DNA of 64,000 nt from Sarcomyxa edulis (lineage: Eukaryota; Basidiomycota; Agaricomycetes; Agaricales; Mycenaceae), in NCBI GenBank assembly GCA_009761415.1, contig QUOL01000001.1:2728001-2792000 (forward strand), written 5' to 3'. The notes below the pieces were generated by a model. The model searched no databases. It was not told where the DNA came from and saw only the letters and a program-made list of their open reading frames with translations. The position numbers and the translations under genes are program-made. Shown here piece after piece: positions 1 to 10,203 of this stretch (position 1 is its first letter; the number at the start of each line of letters is the position of its first letter).

Positions 1-1295
1 TCCCAGCCCACCATCGGCCACCATCGCCTTGGTCTTCCCCAGCGGCTCGACCACCACTCTGCCCTATCGCAATCCTCTCTACAGGAAATTCCCCGTGATC
101 GGCTACCACTCCCAAGAGTTTCGTAGGTAGCGGTTGTACGGCGCGAACAAACCCATCCGAGGAGCCCGTTAAGATGGTTGTACTTGCTTCTGGGTACGAC
201 GCCGGGAGTGAACAGAGCGCGTCGACGGAATGTGGATGACTGGAACGCCGTATATACTCAGTGAAGCTGAAGACAAGCCGCACGAAGGAAGACTCACCCA
301 GGAATACGATCTACACAATCTCCCCAACCTGCACTTCGGTTGAATATAGAGAGGATACCGATCTGTGTTCCTACTACTATTTTGGCGCCACTATGAGGAG
401 GTTTCAATTCACTGAGCTCAAGATATAAAGACAGCATGCGCACCCTCTGATGGAAACAAGGGAAAGCAATTCATCCTCTTGATCTTCAGATTGAGCAAAA
501 GGCTCGGTCTTGTTCGAACGAACATCCATGACCGACAATGTCCCATCGCCGCTAAAGTGTCCACTTCGGTCAGATAAATGGAGGTACAAGTAGTGTAGCA
601 CACGAACCTCGTAGCGACAAGATGTTTCTTGTCACCCAACCACAGAAAATCAGTGATATAATCGAAATGTTGGCTGTATGTTCGAATCGAATCATCTTGT
701 CGAGGATCCCACATCTACAATGCAAAAGCCTTGCTTAGTGCCTTCGATAAAGAGGATGGGAATGATACTCCACGTACTTTGATTACACCGTCGTCGTCTC
801 CGCTGGACAATAACCAAGGCATCAAGTGTCGGATACGGTTTATAGGAGCTCTGTCGGGTTAAACAGCAACGATACTGCACACGTCAGTCACCAGTATAGT
901 GAAGCAACAAGCTAGGGACAGAGGACACTCACTTGTGCGCCTCAGCTCGAGTCTCGACGACTTTACCAGTGGTAGTGTCGATTGTACTGCAATTGTCAAC
1001 ATGCTAAGCCGGAACACTTGCATGAAAATGATACTTTTACGCACTGTAGAATTCTTCCCTTTCCACCAGCCCATAATTTACTCCCATCTTCGTTGATCGT
1101 CAGACCTCGACATGACCGCTTGGAAGGTTTCAGGCAAAAATCCGGTTCGAGCTTTGTGGTCTGAGGGTCTTTCTGAGTCAAGCTCTCGAATGAGAATGCT
1201 TTGATTTCTCCGGTCAAGAGGCCCGTGTAAACGGTCGAATGATTTGGGTGGAAGACTAGGTCGAATATCTGGGATCCTACTTGGATGTCACCCAT
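1..1295 (-). CDS. JIP5: JIP5-like WD40 repeat protein (3' end outside window)
   Basis: A WD40 beta-propeller protein of the JIP5/WDR55 family, which acts in the nucleolus in ribosome biogenesis. The ATG is at 1293-1295 and the N-terminus, MGDIQVGSQIFDLVFHPNHS, is the family signature. It is followed by YTGLLTGEIKAFSF and later blades such as LWDPRQDDSIRTYSQHFDYI and GDGTLSVMDVRSN. At least six exons (first exon about 996-1295) are joined by short introns. The reading continues as ILTGSSDGFVRAVQ to the left edge, so the last blade, the C-terminal tail and the stop are missing. A palindromic TTTATAAA at 1374-1381, about 80 nt upstream of the ATG, could be its TATA box. The family call is firm. 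The exact exon borders between 400 and 1000 are approximate. Confidence 0.88.
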
Positions 1296-1731
1296 TGTTG
1301 AGAGTAGAATTCAACGCTGAAGGTCACGGTCGCGATCGACGAAACGAAAATTCTCGACTATTTTGGGTGCAAGTTTATAAATAGATATAGCAGGTACAAG
1401 CAGTTACAGTACCCTATGCATCAATGTCCCTCTGCGTACCACAAAGAGCACTATGTAGTGAAGCTTGCGAGACTACATACCGAAACGACAGTAGTAATGG
1501 TTTGCGGAAGGCAGCGGTGAGACTATAACAAACGGCGAACGAGATGCAAGTCTGATGAGAATTCGTCAATCGATCGTAGCAATTGCAACCCTCATACGCT
1601 GGTGTGGAGTAAACATCCGACTAGGCCTGTGATAGGACCTCTGATAATGAAGAGACTGTCATAGTTGTGAGTATTTAGCATACAAAGAAAGAGGATGATT
1701 GATATGAGAGATATGCACCTATCTTGCTATA
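1296..1731. other. Intergenic: UPF3 3' flank and JIP5 promoter
   Basis: This 436-nt gap lies between the UPF3 stop and the JIP5 start, both on the minus strand. The only element seen is the palindromic TTTATAAA at 1374-1381. No coding frame or structured RNA can be supported. Confidence 0.6.
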
Positions 1732-3465
1732 TCAACCTCCTCGACTCGGACCGCCACCTGGATTTCCACCTCGCTTAGGTCTTCCTCGCCTTCCAGAACC
1801 TCTTCCTCGATCACTCCCAGTCCCAGTACTCTCCGAAGGTGCAGGCACAGCATCGATTCTAGCAGCATTACCGGCGATAGTTGGATTATCTATACGCTGC
1901 AATATACTCGGGACCTTGACCTCTACGCTAGCCGCGGAGCCAGGCTTATCATCTTTCCGCCGACCAGCACGTTCCTTCTTCGGTTCCACAGTACTTGGTC
2001 CAGCTGTATTCCCAGTGGTTTCGTCCTTGTCTTTCTCTTTCTCTCGTTCCCGCCTAGGCTTTCTGTCTCCGACAACGCCTGCACCACTCAAAGCGGCTTC
2101 GAATTGTCTGGACGCGAAACCAATCATGGGACGTCCGCGACGAGGAGCGGGGGATGAAGGAGTCGGTGGAGTAGATGCAGTTCCTGGAGTACTGGTACTG
2201 GCCTCCGGAGTGACGATGTTCTGAATCTGGTTGCCGACTGAACCTTGAGGTTTGCGAGGAGCCCGCGGGGTTTTGCTGCTCTGTGACGGTTTTGCGGTTG
2301 GGTTAGCGGCTGAACCTGAAGGTCCGGCGTTCTTAGATAGAGGCAGTACAGCTTGCTTCGGGGAAGTGGCAGAGGAAGATGGTTGTGATGATTTCTTGGG
2401 TGTTTTTTTGCCGCTCGCTCCAGGTCCTTGTGTGGTTTCGGCTGGCCTTTGCGATTGAGATGAAACTTTCTTCTTCGAATTCACATCATCTTTCTTCGTC
2501 CCGGAGATCACTTGGCCATCCTTGTAGTGCGCGTGGTTACGGAGAATGGCCTCCTTATCTTTGTTGGCTGATTTTTCAGCTTTGAGAGCTTCGAGAAGGG
2601 GAGTGGTCTTGGGTGGGGGTGGAGGTTGAGTGGCGGCAACTGCAGAAATTTTACGCCGTTAGAAGGAGTCAATTTTGAGAAAGGAAGATCGTGAATCACT
2701 GAGTGTTTCTAGAGATACAGGCTCTGGAGGCGCCGACGCAGCATTTAGAGAGGCCAGGAAGGATATATAGTCTTCATCTAAATGATGGCACGGTCAGAAA
2801 GTTCAGAAAGGTGATCGCTACTTGACAGTCAATGGATGGTCGTGATAAGAATCGAGATGGTGAACCGCAGAATTATATAGAACTTGCCCAACATGGATAT
2901 AGTGATAGTGTTGGAACATACCTTCCTCAATTGTTGCATTTCGCGTGTCTGGTTTCTTCTTCTCTGCGGGAACCTTCTGGTATGGGGCGAACTCGACGAC
3001 AGCCTGGGACTCGTTTCCTAGCAGGTGTCAGACTGTCAGTGCGGGCGTAATATCACTACATACATACCTGCTTTATCTCGGAATAAATGTCCATCATACT
3101 CCTGGCTAAACAGTGCGAGTTGGCCTTCATCCTTAAAGGCAATATACGCACGCGAGGGTATGTTTTCTTTATTCAGTCTACCACGCCATCTCTCAATCAA
3201 GTCTCAAATACACAAGGTACGGCAGATGGGCGCACCGTTTACGAAGCTTTCCAGAATAGTAAACCTTCCAAGTCGTGGTATCATCTGTAACCCAAGGCTG
3301 GACGCTTTGCCAGAATACATCCTCAGGAAGATTTGGTGGCAGTCTTCGAACAACAGTCTTGAGGCGTTCGATTGTTCCCGACGTATGGACCTTCCCTCTC
3401 TTGCCCCTGTCGCGATCGCGTTCTTTCTTTGAAGCGGAAGGTTTGAGAGGTATCCCACTAGACAT
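1732..3465 (-). CDS. UPF3: UPF3, nonsense-mediated mRNA decay factor
   Basis: A Smg-4/UPF3 family protein that links the exon-junction or termination machinery to UPF2/UPF1 in nonsense-mediated decay. After MSSGIPLKPSASKKERDRDR the RNP-like UPF3 domain begins with LKTVVRRLPPNLPEDVFWQS. It continues over short introns as SRAYIAFKDEGQLALFSQEYDGH, then VVEFAPYQKVP and DEDYISFLASL, the canonical order for the family. The C-terminal part (last exon 1732-2511) is low-complexity, rich in Ser/Pro/Lys, with an RGRGSGRRGRPKRGG tail of RGG type. The ATG is at 3463-3465 and the stop TGA at 1732-1734. There are about six exons. The disordered C-terminal half is long, and I did not identify the exon-junction-binding motif of metazoan UPF3B. 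The family call is secure. Confidence 0.9.
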
Positions 3466-3628
3466 TCCAGATTATCAATAGTGGTCAAAGTAAGGCAAGG
3501 GTATGAACAGTAATCAAGCAGAGTGCTGCCAGTCGCGGTGGCGGTGACGATAGTGCATTCGGTGATACAGCATCGGAGTTATCTGGCGGAGCTCGAAATG
3601 GCCTTTATAAACCCAAAAAAAATTGCGC
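3466..3628. promoter_or_regulatory. Divergent promoter: UPF3 (left) and snoRNA host (right)
   Basis: This is the space between the UPF3 ATG and the putative plus-strand spliced RNA. TTTATAAA at 3604-3611 is palindromic and could serve either direction. It lies about 100 nt before the first exon-intron border of the plus-strand RNA. No further motif is claimed. Confidence 0.35.
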
Positions 3629-3967
3629 ATGTTCTTGTCAACGGTCCTCCTTCCTTCACATCTCCCTTCTCGTTCTCGTCGACGTACATGCGTCTCTAGG
3701 CTCTCCAGGTAAGCTTCCTTCTATACCATTCATTTCAGTCTCTATCCACATCATTGTGATGAACACAAAGTCACATATCAAGCTCAACAGTCTTATGGAC
3801 TAATTATCCATCTGCTGACCCAACTTCTGCAATTCTGAATCTTCTGGATCCCTTTCTTTTTGTCGTGCATCAATCGTCTTTGTTATTGACACTGACCAGA
3901 GATTTTTTCCGACAGATTCACCAACGAACATGCCATGTTTGCAGACAGTGTCTTTTGTTGTACTTAG
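3629..3967 (+). ncRNA. Spliced snoRNA host transcript (probably non-coding)
   Basis: A plus-strand exon-intron-exon structure. Exon 1 ends CTCTCCAG at 3708. The intron begins GTAAGC at 3709 and ends GACAG at 3915, with a CTGAC branch-like site at 3892-3896. At 207 nt the intron is three to four times longer than the window's usual ones, as expected if it carries a snoRNA. Spliced exons allow only a 43-codon ORF from ATG 3629 to TAG 3965, beginning MFLSTVLLPSHLP. It shows no recognisable domain and may be fortuitous. True transcript ends are unknown. A TATA-like TTTATAAA lies at 3604-3611. Host genes with no important protein product are common for fungal intronic snoRNAs. This placement is inference. 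Confidence 0.5.
3752..3841 (+). ncRNA. Intronic C/D box snoRNA, U96/SNORD96-like (5.8S rRNA guide)
   Basis: The C box GTGATGA at 3756-3762 fits RUGAUGA perfectly, and the D box CTGA is at 3834-3837. Directly upstream of D is TTCTGCAATT, which is complementary to AATTGCAGAA of 5.8S rRNA (rRNA sequence from memory). The fifth guide base from box D is the C facing the G of AAUUG. By the D+5 rule that G is 2'-O-methylated, and it is the position known as Gm75 in human 5.8S, the target of SNORD96. A second guide, TCAAGCTCAACAG at 3778-3790, is complementary to the conserved 25S/28S stretch CTGTTGAGCTTGA and is followed by a D'-like CTTA. The element sits inside the 207-nt intron, about 75 nt before the acceptor. 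The terminal stem is weak. S. cerevisiae is not known to have this 5.8S methylation. Confidence 0.78.
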
Positions 3968-4593
3968 AACTTAGCCGTTGTCAATATGATATGTTCTCTA
4001 TCCCTACCTGAGCTCGTGATTTCGATCCATAGAAGTCCGCAAGAATTGTCAGTGTGGCCACCTGCGAATCTCAAGACAAACATGATCATGAATCCTTGTT
4101 CGCTTCGACTTCGAATGCATTCACGCGTCGTATCACCATTCAGAATATCTGTTTCTCTACCCAGCGCACGAAGCCTGGGCGTAAAAATACATTTCGGACT
4201 GTCTAATGCTAACCTCCGGCTACGGATTGTGCAACTATCGAACAGTAGGTACGGTATGTGGGAGAGGGGGAAGGGGGGGGTAATGGAGGGCAGCCAGAAT
4301 AACTTATGGGCGTAAACAGAAGGCAGAGAGCCGCTTGTGAATTAGGTACTTTATGCCTGTGGGTACAACCTCCTGGGTCCATGGCAAAAAAAAATGGATG
4401 GGTTGCGGAGATGCGGGGGGAATGATGAGATTGAGTGTATAGCGAATCGAATCGAATGAGGATGAATGAATGTCGGTGGAGCTCCGAGGCAATAACAGAA
4501 CATGAGCGAAAAAGAAACGGAGATATTAAACATCGAAAAAAAACTGGCGAATGAGTGTCGATTGACGATGATGCGATAAAATGTCAGGTCAGG
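3968..4593. other. Intergenic: kinase 3' flank and end of snoRNA host
   Basis: About 630 nt without a convincing coding frame. Poly-G runs lie near 4265-4281 on the plus strand, and there is a short A-tract around 4386-4393. The left part may contain further exon of the snoRNA host. The right part is probably the kinase 3' UTR. I looked for more C/D pairs and found only degenerate ones. Confidence 0.5.
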
Positions 4594-7500
4594 TCAAACA
4601 TCCTCTTCTGGTAGATGAAAGGCCATGGGCGACAGCGGTGGATAATCACCGGGATAGCCGCCCTCAGCCACAGCTTCCAGTTGAGAAAAAGGTGGTAAAT
4701 TCAGCGGAGGCGGTGATGCCAAACGATCGCCTCCTGTAGCGGATATAGGTAGTGGGGGCTACGAAGAGATACCAGAACAATCATCAGGCACAAACTCATC
4801 GTCGCTTTTCCAAGTGTGACTTACGACTTTGAATATGGGATTGATGGCCGACTTGGGAGCGTGCCCTGGACTTGGAGAACGACCGTATGGACTTGGTGGA
4901 TGTCCGTGTAGTTGGCCACCGAATTCGTATGGACTTGGAGGGCCAGAGGGATTCATATTCTGAGGATGTTGGGGTATTGGAGGAGGCATTGATATATAAG
5001 CTGGTTGTTGATCTTGCCGAGGCGGAAAGCTTTCTTTTGTTGCTTGGACCTGCATCCAGGGAGGGGACGGTGAAGCGGAGGAAGGTGATAAAGAAGGGGA
5101 GAGCGAAAGCATATGCATTGGAGGTGGGGAGACACTACCTGAGAGCGGGCTCGCAGGGTCAACGTTAGCACGGGTACGGAAATCATGTGCAAGCTGTCCT
5201 TCCAGCGAGAAAGAATTAGATGAGCGTGCTGAAGGTGGGAAATCGTCGAATGACGTCCGTAGAGATGAAGTGGAAGTCATTCTGTTAAGTCCGAACACAC
5301 TCGGTCGATTTCGTACTCGCGATGGACCAGGATCACTGTCCACAGTGGCAAACGAAATCGCAGACAGCCGTGAAACACTATGCACATCCGAAGAGGACAT
5401 TGAATGATCGTCGTCGTAATCTCTCCTTCGTACTTTCGCCATCCGCTCATCCCTCCGCCAGTCTGTATTATCAGAACTTTCGCTAGGGCTCACGAACCTT
5501 CCTGCAGCGGCGTTAACAGTAGTCGTGCTTACGCCCGTCCCATTAACGCTTTGGTTTTGACGGACTGGCCCTGACGCCGCCTGTTTCCCTTTTGAATTCG
5601 CATCCAACAAAGGCATCGGTTGGTCATTACCATGCCACGCCCACTCCACCACATTCCCCATCTGAGTTCGCTTCTGCATAACCGCACGAGCTTGCTCCCG
5701 TTGCATCTTCTCCGCGAGTTTGCGCCTCTGCTGCTCTGCCTCGCGCTGCAACCGTTCTGCTTCCTTCTTGTTGTGCTTCTTGACATCCACATGCACATGC
5801 CGATTCGGTGGCTCGTTGATGATAGGCGGCATCTCTGGTAACGACTGGTCCGTGCCCGAGGACTGCGTCCGCTTAAGCGAGGGCGTCGAACTGGATGAAG
5901 CCACTGGTATTTCATCCACAGGAGGCAATCCAGGAGGATGCGACTTGTCCCCTCCAAACATCCCCAATCCCCATTTGCTGTGCTTCTTGAAAGGAAGCCC
6001 GAGCTTAAGTTTGTTGCCGCCAGTGGTGGACTGGATCGTCGGGTCGTGGCCAGTTATGTGTGCCGAGTCGTGCATCAGGTCCGCCGGTTCGATCTGGGGC
6101 CGTGATGGGTATTCTTGGACCATCGGGGAGCTTTGAATGTCCATCGGTTGGCCGGAACGTTGTTGATAAGGATCGTCAGGGAGCTCCGTACGAGGGGAAA
6201 TGTCCATCGGTGAGCAGCCACCACCGTTGTTGACCTGGTCTGAAGAACCCCAGAATGAAGACGAAGGCGCTTGGCTGCGCTGTTCTTCTTGGATCAAATC
6301 CGAATTGTGTGAAGAGTGTTGGTATATGCGCATTTCCTGGGCGTATTCGGATGCAACCTTGTGAGAAGGTGTGGAATGGGATGTGTAGAAGGACGAGCGG
6401 TGAGAGGAAGCTGCGTCTGGAATTGGAGGGACGGGCGGTGGTGGAGTATAAGATTCTTCCGGGATTGAATGATGTGAATGCGATGGTGGTGCATGCCGTG
6501 AGGGAATGGATGATAGGGATGGGGAGACACCGTTCCGCTGCTGGGATCTATTGGGGGCCAAGGAATTTGTCTGCACAGTGAGAGCAGATGGTAGGGGTAT
6601 ATTATTCCGCGGCATTGTTTCGCGGAGGTAGCGATGTTCCAAGCATTGTAGACTTGTCAATCGTACATCGGGATCGTACTTGAGGAGATCGCCAATGCAT
6701 TCGATTAACGAGATGGGTACTGTAGGTTCGAACAGCGAATAAACATCCTTGGGCCGAATCTGCAGATGTTATCAATGTCAATGAGCCAATGCCACTTGTG
6801 AGAGATCGCCGATCTCACACACCTTGGGAAAGGCAAACCCTACTGCCTTTGCCATTTTGATTCCTTTGCTCCATTTACCACCTCCCAGCGGGTTCCCATG
6901 CGAATCCAACCCGTACTCGTCACTAGGGTCTCCCAAAATCTCGCATATCCTCGCCACCTGATCTATCTGACCCGATCCAGGAAACAACGGTCTCAGGTTA
7001 ACCAACTCCGCCATAATAGTGCCCAAAGCCCACATATCGACCGGATTCGAATAATCCCGACTGAGCAATAATACCTCGGGCGCACGATACCAACGCGTTG
7101 AAACGTACTCGGTATATGGAGGTTTGCTCTTGGTCTCTCTCGCCAGACCAAAATCAGCGAGCTTGATGATCGCGACGACGTCCTTCTCTTTAGGGCAATT
7201 AGGTGCCGCGATGGGTGATACGGAGGTATAGTCGAAGAGACCGGTGGTGGTAACGAGGACGTTTTCTGGTTTCATGTCACGATGAAAATATCCTGATGCG
7301 TGTATGTGATAAAGACCGGCGACTATCTGGTGGAAGATGGAGCAGACGAGACCACCTGCAAGAGCTCGACCTTTGCGAGCCTTGATGAGATGATAGAGGT
7401 TGCCTTCCATGGATTCAAAGACGAAATAGAGCTCCTTGGATGCGGGGAGTAGGAAGAAATCGTAGAGAGGTATGATATTGGGGTGAAAGGGTATTGCGCG

Positions 7501-8098
7501 TAGCGACTGAGAGGAGCCGATGAGGGATTATTAGAAGACGGCAGACGATCTTTGTGACAGGACGCACCTCGAGTTCCTTGAGCTTTTTGCATTCATCCCA
7601 ACCGCCTTCCCATCTCTTCTTCATCCGTTTAACGGCGACGAGCCTCTTGCCTGCCCAAGCGGGTTTCGCGCCTGCCCCGCATTGCATGGGCGAGAGTGGG
7701 GTATTGGGGGGTAGGGTCCCATGCCAATCGCATAGCCAGACTGTACCGAAAGAACCATCACCGAGAACTTTGAGTGGTGTGTACGAACGCGTCGAGCCTG
7801 TTAGATGAAATGGAGTGATTAGTGGGTGTTCCATAAATAATTCAAGTGGATAGCACGGACTACTCTGTGAGCCACCGACGACGAGTTGGTTATTTTGGAT
7901 TGAGACGGATGGGATGCCGACGACGGATATGCGGTCTTTGGAGGGTGGCGAGTCGAGTGAACGTTGAGAAGGAGTAACGGGGGTTGGTTGTTGTAGGGAG
8001 ATGCCGTTCTGGTGTTGGGAATGACCGTTTTGTTGGATTGAGTTGTAATGTGGAGGTGGATTATGGCCTTGGTGGACATTGTTTGAGGTTGAGTACAT
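4594..8098 (-). CDS. crk1: Ime2/Crk1-family serine/threonine kinase with TEY activation loop
   Basis: A protein kinase of the Ime2/MAK/RCK group, closest to basidiomycete Crk1, which is linked to mating, morphogenesis and cell-cycle control. The ATG is at 8096-8098. Visible motifs: glycine loop LGDGSFGTVW, VAVKRMKK lysine, HRDMKPENVLV catalytic loop, LADFGLA, TEYVSTRWYRAPE activation segment with the dual phospho-motif TEY, and an insert between VLV and DFG as in the family. Introns at 7507-7567 and 6760-6822 restore the kinase reading into IRPKDVYSLFEP and the C-lobe. A 66-nt intron is likely near 7800-7865. A disordered tail of about 600 residues (Pro/Ser-rich, with a KKEAERLQREAEQQRRKLAEK coiled coil) follows. 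The apparent stop at 4759 lies in a 66-nt intron (4759-4824). Splicing extends the protein by about 55 residues to FHLPEEDV and TGA at 4594-4596. The total is about 1,080 aa. Confidence 0.9.
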
Positions 8099-8703
8099 GA
8101 TACGACTAGCATCGCCCAAGGACCAAAGGTTGACGGGTAGAAGAAGAAGAAAAGTAAAAGCGAAAAAGCGATGATTGCAATAAGGGATTGATCAGTAGAA
8201 CATAAGAGAATAAGCTATGGGGAGGGGGGACAGTGAAGGCGAAGACGGAGGGAGGAGGAGGAGGAGGAGTAGTCGAGGACGGCGTACGAGCCTACGAAGA
8301 GCAAGAGAGAATCTACACTAGCCGAGCCGGTACATAGCCGCGGACCACCGAACCACCCTGGTCCACCCATCTTCCAGCTCAGTGGCCTTCCAAGTACTGT
8401 GGCTACTTCCCATCATTCGTGCTGCCACCAGTTCTTCCGTACATACCACCAGCGATAGTCGATAACCACTGCAAAGTGCTGGCGCCCGTTACATCGCTTC
8501 CGAAGAGTTTCGTCCTTAGCGTGCATTTCGCTGATGTGAAACTCGATCGCATTGATACCGAAAACAGGTTCACTATCTCGTGCATGCCCGAACCTGCAAA
8601 CCTGATGAACTACTCAGTGCATAGTACTAGTAGTAGTGTGTGATATACGAGTCCTAATGCGACTCCAAATGCGACTCCGAATACGACGGATTTTTTGTGT
8701 CTT
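8099..8703. promoter_or_regulatory. Kinase 5' region with (GGA)n tract and PRPP synthetase 3' side
   Basis: This 605-nt region lies upstream of the kinase ATG. A purine tract, GGA repeated about six times, lies at about 8248-8269. In the kinase mRNA sense it is a CU-rich pyrimidine tract, as is common in fungal promoters and leaders. No gene is seen. Confidence 0.5.
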
Positions 8704-10092
8704 CTAGTACGGTACTTCATGGAAAAGCTTCGACACGCTTTCTCCATAGTGACTTCGCCTAATCACTTCCCCAAGAACAACCCCAATATCAATAACCTCA
8801 ATCTTCTTACAAGCCGCTTGATTCGCCGCCTGTGGAAGCGTGTTCGTCACAATCAACTTCTCCAACGCACTGTTGTCCACCGATTTCAAAGCATTGCCGC
8901 TCAGGATTCCGTGCGTCACGATGGCGTACACTTTGCCTACACCTGCTTCGGAGAGGTGTTGGGCAGCTAGACAGAGCGTCCCACACGTATCCGCCATATC
9001 GTCGACCAGGATCGCAATCTTGTCCTTGACGTGCCCGACCAAGATCATGCGAGATACTTCATTGGCCTTTTTTCGTTCCTTGTGGAACAGTGCAAAATCC
9101 ACACCCAATCGGTCCGCAATCGACGTCGCTCTGTCACCGTAGTTCAGCATCATAGGCGCCAGGTCACAAAAGTAGAAAGTGCCAACCGTTTAGCGCCTCC
9201 TGCATCCGGTGATACAATCACGACATCGTCCAAGTTGAAGTGGGTACGGATATACAGGATGGCAGATGGCTCGGCGTAAAGCTTTCCATCACATCACGTG
9301 TAAAGCTGGGAACCAAAAAGTAGAAAAACGCAAATAGAGGACACTCACACTATAAACAGCGACGAACGTGAGTGAGCACTGCATACACCATTCAAACATG
9401 AAACAGAAACGTACTTGTCGACTGGAACGTCAAAGAATCCCTGGATTTGAGACGCATGTAGATCCATTGTCTGGAGGAGGGTCATACGTCAGGGTTTCCA
9501 CACCATAGACGACACTCCACTCACAATAACATGATCACACCCCGCCCTCTGAATCATATTCGCCACCAACTTCGCCGTAATCGGCGCTCGACTCTTATCC
9601 TTCTTATCCTGCCTAGCATACGGGAACAACGGGATAACCGCCGTAATCCTCTTCGCACTGGCGATCTTACACGCATGGATCATGATGCATAATTCCATGA
9701 GGGAGGTGTTGACGGCTCCGCAGCCGGTGTTGATGATGTAGACGTCGTCTTCGCGGACGGATTCTGCGATTCGGACGGAGGTTTCGCCGATGCCGCTGCG
9801 GGTCACTTCTGCGCTGGAGAGGGGGAGGCCGATGCTGGGGTGGGGTAAGAAAAATGAGATGGATGAGGTGAGAATGAGGGGTTTGGGGGTCGCATGAAAA
9901 ACAGTGCGAGACCCAAGTGAGAGAGAGAGCGTACCGTCGTGCAATGATTTCAGCAAGCTCGGGATGGCTAGTCCCTGTTAACGTCCATGAAATAGGCCAA
10001 GTCAGCGTCGTACTTCTTCATTTTAAAAACAACACGAATAGAAAACGAGCGAGCGAACCTGAAAAAATCTTGATTCCACTACCGTTCAACAT
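8704..10092 (-). CDS. PRS: Ribose-phosphate pyrophosphokinase (PRPP synthetase)
   Basis: Makes PRPP from ribose 5-phosphate and ATP for nucleotide, histidine and tryptophan synthesis; cytosolic. The ATG is at 10090-10092, and exon 1 encodes [11 protein letters not shown]. Later exons give [39 protein letters not shown], the [14 protein letters not shown]-site segment, [23 protein letters not shown], the metal/ribose-binding [18 protein letters not shown], and the PRPP-binding loop [13 protein letters not shown]. The stop is TAG at 8704-8706 after SKLFHEVPY. With introns removed the protein is about 320 aa, the usual length, without the long inserts of yeast Prs1/Prs5, so it is a Prs2/3/4-type subunit. 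There are about six exons. The last intron has an unusual GTTGGC donor (about 9138-9193). The upstream leader carries a G/C-run tract. Confidence 0.92.
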
Positions 10093-10176
10093 AGTCACGG
10101 TTGGTCTAGTAAACTTTTAGATAGATTTTTAGACTGCAGCAAAGTCCATTCAAGATCAAGAATTAAATAGAAAGAA

Positions 10177-10203
10177 GGGGGGGGAAGGGGGGTGGTGGGG
10201 GGT
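10177..10203 (+). promoter_or_regulatory. G-run tract (G-quadruplex-like) upstream of PRPP synthetase
   Basis: A run of eight G, then AA, six G, TGGT and six G on the plus strand satisfies the usual four-tract G-quadruplex pattern. It lies 85-111 nt upstream of the PRPP synthetase ATG, so the mRNA sense strand is C-rich here. Whether it is transcribed or folds is not known. Confidence 0.5.

Noticed and set aside
1552..1645. Possible second C/D snoRNA (TGATGA ... CTGA) near JIP5
   Set aside because: The base before TGATGA is a pyrimidine, there is no terminal stem and no rRNA complementarity that I recognise.
1724..2224. 166-codon plus-strand frame opposite UPF3
   Set aside because: It is the antisense shadow of the Pro/Ser/Gly-rich UPF3 C-terminus and has no domain.
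3968..4260. Additional snoRNAs in the rest of the host transcript
   Set aside because: C-like motifs such as ATGATAT and ATGATCA are imperfect and lack well-placed D boxes with rRNA guides.
4759..6660. Independent Ser/Pro-rich protein next to the kinase
   Set aside because: The intron at 6760-6822 joins the kinase C-lobe (DVYSLFEP... LLKYDPDVRLTSLQCLEHRYL) directly to this frame; it is the kinase tail.
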